Positions 1 through 11,800 of a DNA stretch of 64,000 nucleotides are shown here, piece after piece. Below the pieces are notes generated by a model. It searched no databases and was not told where the DNA came from. It saw only the letters and a program-made list of their open reading frames with translations. The position numbers and the translations under genes were made by a program. The stretch lies in assembly GCA_013398955.1 (NCBI GenBank), contig VWPU01014795.1, positions 1 to 64,000 of the forward strand, written 5' to 3'. The stretch is from Callaeas wilsoni. Taxonomy: Eukaryota; Chordata; Aves; Passeriformes; Callaeidae. Each line of letters starts with the position of its first letter. The stretch's first letter is position 1.

Positions 1-304
1 GGCCGGGATGCGCCGGGAGCCCTCCTGGCCGAGGGGGCTGCGGGGCAGCGGGGCCGGGATGCGCCGGGAACCCGCCTGCCCGAGGGGGCTGCGGGACTGC
101 GGACAGCCCGGGGCCGGCGGCCGGTCCCTGCCCGCCGGGGCGCGCCGGCTGCCGCTCGAATGGGGGCTGCTCCCCGTGTCCTTTTGCCGTTTATTATTAT
201 TGCTGCTATTATCAATATTTTTAAGTTTATTCGGAAGAGGAGGGGGGTTTCGCTTCTCATCCTGACTTTCCTTCTTGTTTGTTGTCGCATTTTTTACACC
301 CCAG
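1..304 (+). other. GC-rich intron or upstream sequence before the first coding exon of BMP4
   Basis: The first 180 bases are very rich in G, C and CpG and include a two-copy 51-bp tandem repeat. After about 180 the composition turns to T-rich, ending in a polypyrimidine tract and a splice acceptor whose AG is at 303-304, seven bases before the BMP4 start codon. This fits the known vertebrate BMP4 structure, in which one or more non-coding exons are spliced to an exon starting just before the ATG. Whether the GC-rich part also holds an alternative promoter or 5' exon cannot be told from sequence alone. An open frame at 8-265 has no recognisable protein and looks like a by-product of GC richness. 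Confidence 0.6.
2..103. repeat. Two-copy 51-bp GC-rich tandem repeat
   Basis: Bases 2-52 and 53-103 are near-identical copies with a 51-bp period. Both begin with GCCGGGATGCGCCGGGA and both contain GAGGGGGCTGCGGG. The second copy has a few substitutions. The array may extend left of the window. Confidence 0.8.
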
Positions 305-311
305 AGACACC

Positions 312-2561
312 ATGATTCCTGGTAACCGAATGCTGATGGTCATCCTACTATGCCAAGTCCTTCTAGGAGGTACTAACCATGCTAGCCTGATCCCTGAGAC
401 CGGCAGGAAGAAAGTGGCAGAGCTTCAGGGACAAGCCGGATCCGGACGCCGCTCTGCCCAAAGCCATGAACTCTTGCGGGGTTTCGAAACAACTCTGCTG
501 CAGATGTTTGGGCTGCGAAGGCGGCCTCAGCCCAGCAAGTCAGCCGTCATTCCTAGTTACATGCTGGATCTCTATCGACTGCAGTCCGGAGAAGAGGAGG
601 AAAGCCTCCAGGAAATTAGCCTGCAGTACCCTGAGCGATCGACCAGCCGGGCAAACACCGTGAGGAGCTTCCACCATGAAGGTCAGTGATGGGAGGCGGT
701 AAATTCCCAGCCCCGGTAGCGATCGGGATTTCCTTGCGTTTGGAAGCTCACAAATGCCTTTAGAAGCAGGACGTGCCCGGCCCTAAATTTATGGGAGGAA
801 AACCACCCCCCCAGCCTGCCGTGTGTGGGTGACAGGCGTGCTGCTCGGTACTTTTTCCAGCATCCTGTGCTTAACCCGAGCTTGACCATATTTTGAAGTG
901 CTTTTGCTTCTGTTGACAACAGTGAGTTTCCTTCGGTGCCTCTGCCTCGAGGTCACTCCCTGGGCTCGCGTGGATTTAATGGCTCTGGATCGGATGCGGG
1001 AGTAAAGTGAGGGCGGGATCTCGCCCCTGGAGTGTTTCTTTTGAACTATCAAAGCAATTGCTGCCTGCTTTTACTCTTAAGAAAAAAAAAAAAAAGAAAA
1101 AAAAATCCCCCAAACCCCGACTCGAATTTAATACTTACAGCTGTGTGTTTATAAGGTTTATTCAATAGACCCTTGTAATCTGATCCAAATGTTTCCTAGC
1201 GGATGTTTCTTTTCCAAAGTAAATCTGAATTATTAATCCAGCCGCATCATTACTGCGTTGGAATTTGCTTCTCTTTCTGCCCCTGCCCCCCGTAACAAGG
1301 CACCTCTGTGCTCCGTGGCGCCGCATCTCGCCGGGGAGATGATTTTGGAGAGACTGGGGGAGGAAAAGCAAAAGGGGAAAAGCTAAAGGAAAAAGTCTCC
1401 CTGAACGGGGAGGCGGGATGGGAAGGGGTGGACCGCTCCAGGCGCGGGTGAGCCAGCGGTGCCGGGGCAGGAGCGGTGCCGGGGCAGGAGCGGTGCCGGG
1501 GCAGGAGCGGTGCCGGGGCAGGAGCGGTGCCGGGGCAGGAGCTGCTCCCGGTCCGGCCGGGAGGGATGCGCGGGGGAGCGGAGAGGAGCCGGTGGCTGCC
1601 GGGCAGGTGAAGCGTGGGTGTGAGCCGCGGCTGTGCCGGGGCCGTGGCTGGGTGCCCCGAGGCTGACGTGCTCTTGTTTGCTTGTCTTACCGCTTCCCCC
1701 CCTCCCTGCTCTCCTCCAGAGCACCTGGAGACCGTCCCGGGTCCCAGCGAGGCGCCCCGGATCCGCTTCGTCTTCAACCTCAGCAGCGTGCCGGAAAACG
1801 AGGTGATCTCCTCGGCGGAGCTGCGGCTGTACCGGGAGCAGGTGGAGGAGCCGAGCGCGGCGTGGGAGAGGGGCTTCCACCGGATAAACATTTACGAAGT
1901 GATGAAGCCGCTGTCGGAGCGCGCCCAGGCCATTACGCGCCTGCTGGACACGCGGCTGGTGCACCACAACGTGACGCGCTGGGAGACCTTTGATGTGAGC
2001 CCGGCCGTGATCCGGTGGACCAAGGACAAGCAGCCGAACCACGGGCTGGTGATCGAGGTCACCCACCTCCACCACGCACAGACTCATCAGGGCAAACACG
2101 TCAGGATTAGCCGATCTTTACCTCAAGGGCGCGGGGACTGGGCGCAGCTCAGGCCGCTCCTGGTCACTTTTGGGCACGACGGGCGAGGCCACGCGCTGAC
2201 CCGCAGAGCCCGCCGGAGCCCCAAGCACCAGCGTTCCCGCAAGAACAAAAAAAACTGCCGCCGCCATGCCCTCTATGTGGATTTCAGCGACGTGGGCTGG
2301 AACGACTGGATCGTGGCACCCCCCGGGTACCAGGCGTTTTACTGCCACGGGGACTGCCCCTTCCCTCTGGCCGACCACCTCAACTCCACGAACCACGCCA
2401 TCGTGCAGACGCTGGTGAACTCCGTGAACTCCAGCATTCCCAAGGCCTGCTGCGTGCCCACGGAGCTCAGCGCCATCTCCATGCTCTACCTGGATGAGTA
2501 TGACAAGGTGGTCCTGAAAAACTACCAGGAGATGGTGGTGGAGGGGTGCGGGTGCCGCTGA
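312..2561 (+). CDS. BMP4: Bone morphogenetic protein 4 precursor (two coding exons: 312-681 and 1720-2561)
   Basis: Secreted TGF-beta superfamily ligand that signals through BMP type I/II receptors and SMAD1/5/8, patterning mesoderm, neural tube, limb, eye and beak. The join at 681/1720 (phase 1, donor GT 682-683, acceptor AG 1718-1719) gives 403 residues, close to the 400-410 usual for vertebrate BMP4. The start at 312 has a purine at -3 and is followed by a hydrophobic signal peptide (about residues 1-20). The prodomain follows, with N-glycosylation sequons at N143 and N207. Proprotein convertase sites are RISR (252-255) and RARR (286-289); cleavage at the latter releases a 114-residue mature ligand from S290. 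The mature part begins with a basic heparan-binding stretch and has the seven cystine-knot cysteines (303, 332, 336, 367, 368, 400, 402) and sequons at N345 and N360. It ends in the family's CGCR. No frameshift or missing key residue was seen. Confidence 0.98.
682..1719 (+). other. BMP4 intron between the two coding exons
   Basis: A 1,038-bp GT-AG intron inserted in phase 1 within a glutamate codon of the prodomain, the position expected for vertebrate BMP2/4 genes. The donor reads AAG|GTCAGT and the acceptor follows a C/T tract ending CCTCCAG. The middle (about 1080-1260) is AT-rich with an A-run at 1081-1104; the right third is GC-rich and contains a 17-bp minisatellite. The second exon's frame stays open back to 1614 inside the intron, but the acceptor and the protein family place the exon start at 1720. 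Confidence 0.92.
1457..1541 (+). repeat. 17-bp GC-rich minisatellite, five perfect units, inside the BMP4 intron
   Basis: The unit CGGTGCCGGGGCAGGAG starts at 1457, 1474, 1491, 1508 and 1525, with no substitution between copies. Perfect identity suggests recent expansion and probable length variation between individuals. It lies 180 bp upstream of the splice acceptor of the last exon. Confidence 0.95.
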
Positions 2562-2785
2562 TTCCCTTCCCTGCCGCCCTCTCCTCCCCTTCTCGCTCCC
2601 TCCCGTCCCACCCCAGAACTGCTTGCTATAGCTGGACTCTTCTCTAAACTAAACGTTCACCTTGACCTTATTTATGACTTTATGTGCAAATGTTTTTGAC
2701 AATAATGATCATATATTTTGACAAAATATATTTATAACTACATATTAAAAGAAAAAAATAAAATGAGTCATTATTTTAAAGGTAA
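2562..2785 (+). other. BMP4: BMP4 3' untranslated region
   Basis: After the stop codon there is a short C/T-rich stretch (to about 2620). It is followed by an AT-rich part with TTATTTATG near 2669, an AT-rich block near 2711-2750 and a polyadenylation signal. From family knowledge, the AT-rich part strongly resembles the conserved end of mammalian BMP4 transcripts, and a short 3' UTR of this kind is typical. The exact cleavage site is inferred. Confidence 0.8.
2757..2762 (+). terminator. BMP4: BMP4 polyadenylation signal AATAAA
   Basis: A canonical AATAAA hexamer lies 196 bases after the stop codon within the A-rich end of the 3' UTR, followed by T-rich and GT-rich sequence at 2770-2800. Cleavage is expected 10-30 bases downstream. 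Confidence 0.85.
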
Positions 2786-5700
2786 ATGCATTTTGTGTCT
2801 CGGCTCTCAGGGTGCTGCTGAGGCTGTGCTGGCTGGGAGTGCAGCCGGGAGTTTATCTTCTCTCCTTATCTTCTTCCCCCCCACCCCCTCCACTCCTTTC
2901 CCTCCCCACCTTTTTTTCACTTAAAGGCTTTGCAAACTTTAGTCTCTCTTATTTCTCACCGAGGTACCACGGATGCCCCAGTGCTGGGGCTGTGCCACGT
3001 GGGAGATGAGGGTCCCTGGAGATTTAAGAGCCGCTGGGAATAGAGCCGACCTTGCTAACCTGGCCCAAGCCTTTCCAAAGCAACCCACCAAAAATGCATT
3101 TGAAAAGAAGGTGAAGATTTACCTGAGGGCTTTATGCTAAACCTGCCGGGTTTTATACCCTTTCTCTGACTTCAGGATTCCCCAGGTTTTAAAACTATTA
3201 ACATTTTCCCCCCCCTCCTCCCCTCCCCACTGGAGATTGGGAAGCTTCAAAGGTTTCCACGGGTCCTTTGAAGATCAAATCACTCCATTACAATGCCAAA
3301 AAAAAAAAAAGAAAAAAAAAGATATCTGGAGCAGTTAAATATGTGTTAGCTAATAGCTACCTGTGCTGTGTCCTTTCTAAATTGCTTCCGAGCAGGAAGG
3401 TGACTGGAGCCGAGCAGGTACAGTTGGAGGTATCCAGGGCCTTGAAAACCCTGCCTCAAATGCGTTGGAAGGGGCTGTGTTTGGCTTGGAAAACAGGGAG
3501 CTGTGCTTGGGATGGGTGGCGTGGGACCATCGTGGGAGTGGGGAAGGGACAGCAGGGTGAGGGTGCATGATGCTTTCTTTTTCTTTTTTTTTTTTTGTTT
3601 CTCCTTTTCCTTTAATGATTGAAGCTTTCCAACCCTCCGAAAGGGGCAGCTTAGTTGAAACCAATAAAAACTGGAGCGGAAAGCTTGCCAAAAGCCTTGG
3701 CTCCCTGAAGAGTGCAGGTGGAGAGAGGAGATGGGAGCTGCGGGGAGGGAGGCGAGCGTGGCCCTGTGGTTCTCTCAGAAAGAAAAAACCCCAGCCCTCG
3801 ACCTCCTCTGTGCCAGTGAGGTTTTCCCACCCCTCCATCCCAGCGGTGTTCAGGCGACAGGGTCCCATCCGCTGCCGGAGAGCCCTCGGGTGTCTCCGGG
3901 TGCTGGGGGGTCCTCCCAGGCTCCCAGCACCCCACGGAGGAGCGATGGGTGTTGGCTCTCCTCGGCCCCGAGCTGACACTCTCATTCCTGCCTTTAGAAG
4001 GGAAATGTGTGGCCTGGGGCATCGGCGACCTGCTGCCTCCCCTTTGATGCCTGCATATCAGACATAGCCGTGCCAAAGAAAGAATTTCATTTTGAAGTGG
4101 CATCAGCTAAAGGCGAGCGCCTTTCAGCTGCCTGACAGGGCAATTACACACATCTCCCTCGATAACCCTGGCTGCTGCGGGGTCGGGTGGGAAAAGGGGT
4201 CTCCGGGCCCCCCGGCAGCCCTGGATGTGGGGCAGCCACTGTGGGAGGGTACCTTGGAGAAAAAAAAATTTGAAAAAATAACTCTGACTTTACTAAAAAG
4301 AAAGAGGTTTCTCCCAGGTTTGCTTCCCTGTTTGTTGGTGCATCCCGGGTTGTCCTGGAGGCTGTGAGGCTGTTGTGGAGCCGAGCAGCATCTGCACAAA
4401 TGCCTCTTGGATTTAGGTCATTCTCGCTGGAGCAGCCTCCAACTGCTTTGCTGCGTTCCTGCTGCTTTATGGAGCTGTTTATTTTGGTGCTTCTTTTTGC
4501 ATTGCGTTTCAATGATGAAATCAAAGATTTGACCCTGTGGAGGCACAGGCACTTGCTTTTCTGTAGGTGCTGCTCTTGTCCCGAGGCCTTTGGGAAATTT
4601 TCCTTTGCCTGGGCTGGTAAGATCGTACGTGGGGTGTTCTGCTCAGAAACCGTAGGAAAAAAGTCAACTGTTTAAAAAAAAAAAAAAGTATTTTAATTAT
4701 GTAAAATTTATAGGAATCTAAACTGCTGACGGTAAATGTGATCTCAGTGACAAAATACTCATGGATGCATTAAGGAATTCATCACGGCTGAACTTCTGCA
4801 TTTTACAGAGAGCGTGGGGGCTGAGGGTTCCCCTCCCTGTGTGTGTCCTTGTCACACGTGGGTGGCAAACTGCTGCATAACCTCGTGTGATCGGAGAGGC
4901 ACTTAGCGAAATTCTCAAACTGCTAAATCACTTAAAAATAGGAAAACACAACGAAACCGTAGCGAAGCTGGAATTAGTCCCTTTCTAGTTCCCATCTGAC
5001 AGCCAGTGGTGTTTTTTCCCCACCACTTCAGTTTATGCTGGATTTTACTGGTGTTGACCTGAGCTCTCTTCACCATCCTGGCAAGGAGGAGCAGGGTCAC
5101 TTTTGGGAAGCTGGGAGTGAAGCGCTGGTATGGAGAGACCCTGGAATTCCACACAGTGTTTCTGGCCACTGTTTTGTGCATTTCTTGCAGCAGTTATGGG
5201 GTTTAATCCGTGGAATTAATGTGGTGACCGATCCTGTCTGTTCGCCGAGTGCTCCGTGCCATGGAAATGCCGGTTTGGTTTCAACAGGGCGCACCTGGAG
5301 TGAGGCTTAGTCTCAAGCAACCAGTGCTTATCTTTGCTTAAAAATATGACAAATTTATGGTGCCATCATCCCTCTGACCGTGGGACTTACTCTTTGCAAA
5401 TGTGACTTATTTCAGAGCGAGAGCTGTGTTTGTGTTGGCCTGTGCGGGGATCCCTGGGAGGTCTGAGATAAGGCATATCAGTTTAATCCCCCCCTGATTC
5501 AGTCCAAGCTGTGAACCAAAGGGGAGCAGGTTGAGGGTGGGTGTGCAGCCACTTCCCACTGTCTGGTGTCCTTCTGGCAGCTGTGCCCATGGACCAGCAT
5601 CCCCAGAGGTGTGAGCTGGATGGGAGATGCTCTGCAGCTCACCACGATGAGACTTCTCTGTGCCTTCCCCAGGAAGGCTGTGGCTTTGGATACCTAAAAA

Positions 5701-7264
5701 GCGCTGTCTGTGTGGCTTATGGATATAGGAAACGAGGAGAAGATCTCATTGAGGTTTGCCAGCTCCCTGCACTCCAATGGCCACAGTGGTGCTGGTGAGA
5801 GCCACTGGGTGCTCTGGAATGATGTCATTGCTGAGCACAGGTGAGAGTGTGGGGTCAGGTGTGCTGGGAAGTGGGGTCCCAGGCTCTGCCATGTTTCAGG
5901 AGCTCCCCTGGAGACCTGTGGTTACACCAATCCCATCCCTAACCTTTTCCCTGTTGGCTTGTAGGATCCCAAGAGTCTTCAGGCAGGGCTTTCTTCTCCC
6001 AGGTGTAAATCCATCCCCAGTCCAAGCATCACACTGAGCAAAGCTGCTGCCCCAGAGATGCCGTGGCTGAGGAGGCTTCACAGCCAGCCAGGTTTTGCTT
6101 GTAGCCACAGGGACAGAGGCTTTGCAAATTAGTTTCTAAAAACGCAAATGGGTTTGGAAGAGAAGCACCGAGGTTTGCACGTTGCTATTCTGGGAGGAGC
6201 ACAGAGGCTTTGCTGCAGAGCCAGCGAAGGAAGACTGGGCCCTTCCCTGCTGCAGTGCTTGGACACCTCTGGAAAAATTCCCACCCATCACAAAATGATG
6301 AGCACAGTCAGGCTGGGATGGCTTGGAAATCGTGGCTTCAACAGAGGCTTTGTTCTCTCTGTCCTGGGGTTCCATAGCATGAGAGCAGGTCTGAAGTTCC
6401 TCTGCTGTGGAGTCTGTATCTGAAATCACAGGACTGAAACAGGTAAGAGGAGATATCACTGACCCACTATAGATAAGGGTCTTGAGCACAGAGATGAGAC
6501 CTGGGCAGGGCCATGTATGAAAAGCAGGCAGAGCCAGGAGAGGTATCTGACACATCAGTCCCTGTCCTGTGGTGTGGCACAAAACTCTTCTCTGGTCTAG
6601 AGTCTGGCTTCCTGAAGATCCATCACTTCTCCTCAAACCAGAGGTGGATTCCTGTATAATACAATGGAGAGGAAGCTACAAAGTCAATGTTGTTTTCTAG
6701 GCAGGAGTGATAATGACAGGGAGCATCAGAAATGGCCCAGACAATGCTCAGCCACTTCATGGATCCTGCATTCAAGTCTGAAAGTGTAAAATAGGGCTTT
6801 CAATACCTTATTTTCACCTGGTTTCTTAAAGAAGTGCCTCAAACTTGCTCCTTAGTCAACTGCAGAGCATCCACCAGACACAAGCAGTGAAGGAAGAATT
6901 CCATCAGTCACTTGCACCTTAGCAGAGCTCAAGGATGTCTGAAGCTTCCATGGGGAGCTCTGGCTCTGCTGGATCAGCTGTGAGTCATTTATTCCACCCA
7001 GCAGATGAAAAAAAATGTGCTGGGACTTTGGTTCTGAATGGTCCATCCAGAACTTGCCCCACATTGGAGCCCTGTGCTGTTTTTCACTCAGCATTTTTCA
7101 TCCCCTGCCTCTTGCTCATGCCTTGATTCCATATTTTACACAAGAATAGCAGGATCTCATTGATCCCTTGTGTTCTCCCAGAACTCTGGTTTGGCTTTGT
7201 GGAGAGCTGCTCTGAGCACATTTGCTGAGCAATGGCAGTGGAGTTAATGGGATCCATGTCCAGG
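2786..7264. other. Gene-free BMP4 3' flank, proximal part
   Basis: No coding exon, RNA gene or recent interspersed repeat was recognised. It contains C/T-rich tracts (about 2872-2920 and 3205-3230), an interrupted A-run (3299-3320), a T-rich run (3571-3600) and an A-run (4674-4687). The longest frame on the minus strand (3377-3985) is low-complexity and unlike any family I know. This is the stretch where gene-proximal BMP4 enhancers could lie, but nothing in it is diagnostic. Confidence 0.5.
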
Positions 7265-7267
7265 AGA

Positions 7268-7530
7268 GGCATCGTGGAATTACAGAATACTTTGGGATGG
7301 AAGGGACCTTTAAAGGGCTTGTAGTCCAACCGCCCTGTAATGTAGCAGGGACATAAAATCTCAGAATCCCAGAAAGTTTGGGTGGGAAGAGACCTTAACA
7401 ATCACCTCATTCCAACCCCCCTGCTGTGGCAGGGACATCCTCCACTATCCCGGGTTGCTCCAAGCCGCGTCCAACCTGGCCTTGGACACTTCCAGGGATG
7501 GGGCATCACCCCCAGACCCAGAGCTGTGCT
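7268..7530 (-). mobile_element. CR1 LINE 3'-end fragments, reverse orientation
   Basis: Two adjoining reverse-oriented CR1 tails. The first (about 7268-7352) begins with a GGAATTACAGAAT-like terminus followed by the reverse of the GGTCCCTTCCAACC motif. The second (about 7356-7530) begins TCTCAGAATCCCAGAA. It carries the complement of the TGCCATGGCAGGGGG, TTGGAGCAACC and CCTGGAAGTGTCCAAGG motifs seen in other copies here. Both are 5'-truncated, as is usual for CR1. Confidence 0.85.
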
Positions 7531-8752
7531 ACAGACCACAGGGGCTGCCTGGACCTTTTGCTCAAACAAGGCCATCACCAGAAGGATCTCATCCTAGAAA
7601 GGACCTGTGATGAGCTGCCCACTACATAACATCAGGGTGCCAAGGAAATCTTTATCCAAACCCAGCCCCATGCTTTGGATCTGTCCATGTGCTCCAGGTG
7701 TGGCTGCATCTCGAGGTGCTTTACACCATCAGCATTTCTTCCAGTCTTCATTCAGGTGCTGGCACAGAATGTATTTATAGATGCAGATTTTCCTCTCCAC
7801 TTTTGGTCTGATTGTTCCTTTTCCTGGAGATCACAGATATGCAGAGCCAGGGAGACCACATGGTTCCCAGAGGAGGTGTTGGCTCCCAGTTCTAGCAGAC
7901 TATGGATGGAAAATGTTGAAGTTACTCTATATTCACAGTGGAAAAAAGGAAAAAAGTCTCAGCTAATTCTCTCCAAAAGTCCACCTAGTGCTGTGGGAGA
8001 AGGCAGAAGCACAGCAGGCCTATTACAACTTTTTTCTGCAGCACCCATCAGTCTCCAATTATTTACAGGTCAGAGCTTCCAGTTCCAAAATCAGGGTCAC
8101 TGTAATTAATAGGCCACTGTGAACTTTACTTCCAGTAATTTATAGAATTACTTTGTAAATCTTATGGGTTTTTTTAGCTCAGCATAATTCTGAGCCCCCC
8201 ACTTTTCCTGTCCATTCCTTTTGAACGGTTGCCTTTTATTGGTTTTGAAACCACCACCTAGAAGTTCATCTTCACGCCCCACAGTTCTTATGTTTTTGGA
8301 CACAGTGGAGCCCCACAGGCAAAGAGCAAGTGGTTTTCCAAGTAATCAAGCCATCTCTCACCTGTTCCCTCGGTAATATGAGATTATATGTTACGAAGTG
8401 ATCTCCTGATACAGCCTGTGCTGTTTTACGTATCAGATTTGAGGGAAGATGGTGACAATCTGCATTGCTGTTGTTGGCTTTGTGGGTTTTGTCTGGGCTG
8501 TAATGCACACCTGCTATTTAGTACTGGAATCAGTGAAACCCTTCATGCCAAGATCAGCTCAGAAATGCCAAACTGATTTTACACCTCACCGGGGGAGCCT
8601 TGGACAGGATGCGCAGGTTGAAGGACGTTCAATAGGGAATTAAATAAATAGAAGCAAACACTCTGCTTGAATGCCACACTAAGCAGTTATCTCCAAGGGA
8701 GGTGGACTGGGGAGCTTACCTGTGTCCTTTTTTCCCTGTCTTTTGGAGCAAC
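7531..8752. other. Gene-free stretch
   Basis: Mixed-composition sequence between two CR1 copies, with no recognisable exon or RNA gene. I see nothing in it beyond short AT-rich segments near 8100-8260 and 8640-8660. Confidence 0.5.
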
Positions 8753-8843
8753 CTGGTCTAGTGGAAGGTGTCCTTGCCCATGGCAGGGGGTGGAACGAGA
8801 TGAGCTTTTAAGGTCCCTTCCAACCCAAATCAGTCTATGAAAA
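8753..8843 (+). mobile_element. CR1 LINE 3'-end fragment
   Basis: A short copy of the last 90 bases of a CR1 element. It carries GTGGAAGGTGTCC, CCCATGGCAGGGGGTGGAA and AAGGTCCCTTCCAACCCAAA, then an ATCAGTCTATGAA tail. It is strongly 5'-truncated. Confidence 0.9.
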
Positions 8844-11800
8844 TGCTTCTCCAGGCTGATAAAAGCTCTTTGGGGAGCAGGGAGTAAATGGATGAAGTTG
8901 TGGATTGGCTTTGGGCTGGTGGAAGCAGCACAGCCCCACTGGTGCTTTACTGCCTGCTCGTGGCTGGGCTCTGGAGGCTGAGCTCTGGATCTGCTCTGAG
9001 GGCACCCCATGCTGCTGGGCTGGTCCTGGGGGAGTTTCTTGCTGCTGTTCTACATCAAAGAGGAAAACTGGGGCCCTTACTCCATCAGTGTCTCCTACTT
9101 GGATGTCTGAGGAGAAGGGCTCCAAGCCCACACGGCACTGCCCTCCCGTTCTTCACCACAGGAACCCTCATCCAAGGGCCTGCGCATCATGAACGCCTCT
9201 GGCAGAGGCACCGAGCGAGACATCCTGTGGAACATCCTGCTCCTTCCCACTCCTGGGCTCGGAGCATCAGAAACAGGTATTTCTAGGTGTCACTTGAAGA
9301 GATTTAATATATACAGCTTGAGGAGCTGCTATTTGTTTTGGTGTTTAAAAGGATTAGGAGTAATCACGGCAGTGTTCCTTGAAAGACAGTTTGTAGAGTT
9401 GGACAGTTTCCCAGTAAGAGGCAGTCCCCAAGGATCATTTGCAAAGATAATATTTTTAATTTGATTAACCAATGGTAGCGCTGAGCAGGACTCACATGTG
9501 CCTCAGTAGCAGGACGGAATTTAGGAGCACAGTTTGGTGGTACAAGCAACGAAATGTAGTGAGAAGGGTTCCGCAGAGAGCTGAGCAGTCCTCTTGGATA
9601 TGGCAGAAAGCAAAGACCTGGGGGCTTTGCTGGTCACAAAACAACTTGGGAGAGCCCAAATTACACTTGGGATGGATGAAGTAAGGATTTTCCTCTAGAG
9701 CTGCCAAGGCCAGGGCTAAATGCTGGCTGGTTTTCTGATCCCTGCATTCGTGGGGAGTTGTTTCAGACCTTACTGGACTGGCACCAGGATCAAACAACCA
9801 CAGGGAACAGCCTGGTCTGGTTCTGCCAGGAAAACGGGAGGCTGGAGGGGAATTCTGTGTGTGTCTTGGGGTAAATACCGATGAGAGGGAAGGGCTGCTC
9901 ATCTCTGGCTAGGAACATTTGGAGAACTGGAAAAAAACCCCCAGTTATCAGAAATGAGATCCCAGATGGGCCACTTCAACAGGGCTACCCAGGTCAAAAA
10001 TCTGTCCTAGCTTGGAGGTGACTCCTCTTTACCAACGGGAAAGCCAAATGTGGTTCTCAGGAGAGCAGAGATCAGCTTTTCCCTGCTGGAGGTCTCTGCA
10101 GCTTTGGGCACTGGATGTCAGGTGAGCACCTTGACCCGAAGTCACCCAGGGTGCACCTGCAGTCCCAGGTTTCACAGTGGATGTCGCCAGCCATGGTCAA
10201 AAGATAAGCAACCTCAGACAAAACTATTCCTCGTCATCAGAATGGGGTCAAAACGCCCTTTCCTGGATGGATGGGTAGTGGGGGGGACATGGGAAGGGGC
10301 ACTTGCTGTCTCCAGCCAGTCAGAGATTTGGAAGTGGCTTATGGAGGGAAAAAGAGCGTGGGGTGCCCTGCTGTGACTCCCTTGGGTGCTGGAAATATGG
10401 CTCTGCCCACAAATTCCTGTTCCCGTGGAATGAATAGCTGGCTTATAAGAACAAAATGGCTTCTGTGGCCTAGGGGCAGCACGACCTCAGGATGGGAGAG
10501 AGGAGGACTGGATTTTCTTCCTGCCTCCATCTGTGTGGTCCAGGGTGGGTCAGTGAATGGCCTCGTGCCTCAGTTTCCCCTCTTGCGAGCCAGCAATGCA
10601 CTCATCCTGCTGTCAGTCCCAGCCATAAATATTATCTCACAAGCAGCTGCTCTTGAAAAAAATCTTTTATTGCTTCCCGTTAAGCTGATGACTGTTAATG
10701 AGGAGAATTAAATTCACTACCCTGTTGCCATTAGACAAATATGTGCTCCATCTCCATCCGAAAACCCCATTGTAAATAGCTGTGGAGGAGAGGGATAAAC
10801 ATCATCCTTCCCAGGGCAGGGCCCAGCAGCAGCAATGAGCAAACACAGGTGTGGAAGATTTGTAAGCTTTAAGGGAGATTGGGGATATTTGGGAATCAAA
10901 TCTGGTTTTGGTTAGGAGCATCTTCTGTGGAAAAAAGTCCCAAACCACCATGGACAGACCCCACAGCCGGGGCGATGACGGCTGTCTGCAGCTGCAGGCT
11001 GGACGTGGCACCTGGGAATGGGGTGGTGGCAGCATCCCAGCATCCTGGGGACAGCCAGGGGACAATGATCCTGACATTGTTCCCAAATCCCATCATTTTG
11101 CCACGTGGCATCCCCAGATCCCTGCTTGATCTGAAGCCCCATGTGGGGAAACCCTTCTGCACCAGGTCAGCTCCTCTGGGATTGGTGGTGTTCAGTTCGT
11201 AACTGGGGCTAAGCTGGTTGCTTTCCATGGATTTCCTTTCTGTCTCGCCCCTTTCCCTTATGAAGGCGAAGGTTTTATGTGCCTGAAACATGCTAATGCT
11301 CCCAGAAAAGCAAGTGAAACACAAGTGGGCGTTTTCTGGTTTTGGGGGCAGATGTGATCGGTTTGGGTGGGCCTGATCCAGAGGCCACGTGAGTGATGGT
11401 TGGAGGTGTTTTCTGTTGGAATGTGTCATTTGTGGAGCAAAATGTGACACCTAGGACAGCCAGCTCTGTACCTGTGCTTTGGGGGCCAGCTCCTCCTCTC
11501 CCTTCTCTCAGCCCTGCTCTGACACCGCAGCAGGAGGTTTGTCTCTGCTGCGGTTAATTTTTCCCGAAGGATCCTTGGTACCGAGCTCAGCCCATCCGGC
11601 AATTAAGGCCACCCAAATGAGGTTGCAGGATAGAGAGTTTTTCCATGCTGAAGGAGTTCCCTGATGCAGAGATGGGACAGTTTGCCCTGCATCCACCCTC
11701 ATGAGCCGTGCTCGTCCCTGCCACTTTGCAGTGGAGAGGACAACAGGATGTTTTGCACAGAGCCCATGGCATCCTGCACACATCCGCTGCTCTCCGTTTA

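Noticed and set aside
1614..1719. Upstream extension of the BMP4 last-exon frame into the intron
   Set aside because: The acceptor at 1718-1719 and the phase-1 join to 681 restore the conserved BMP4 sequence. The extension is not conserved in the family.
1250..2099. Long minus-strand frames opposite the BMP4 intron and second coding exon
   Set aside because: Shadow frames of GC-rich coding DNA and the 17-bp minisatellite, with low-complexity proline/alanine-rich translations.
3377..3985. 202-residue minus-strand frame near BMP4
   Set aside because: Low-complexity translation that runs through a poly-T/C tract, with no family resemblance.
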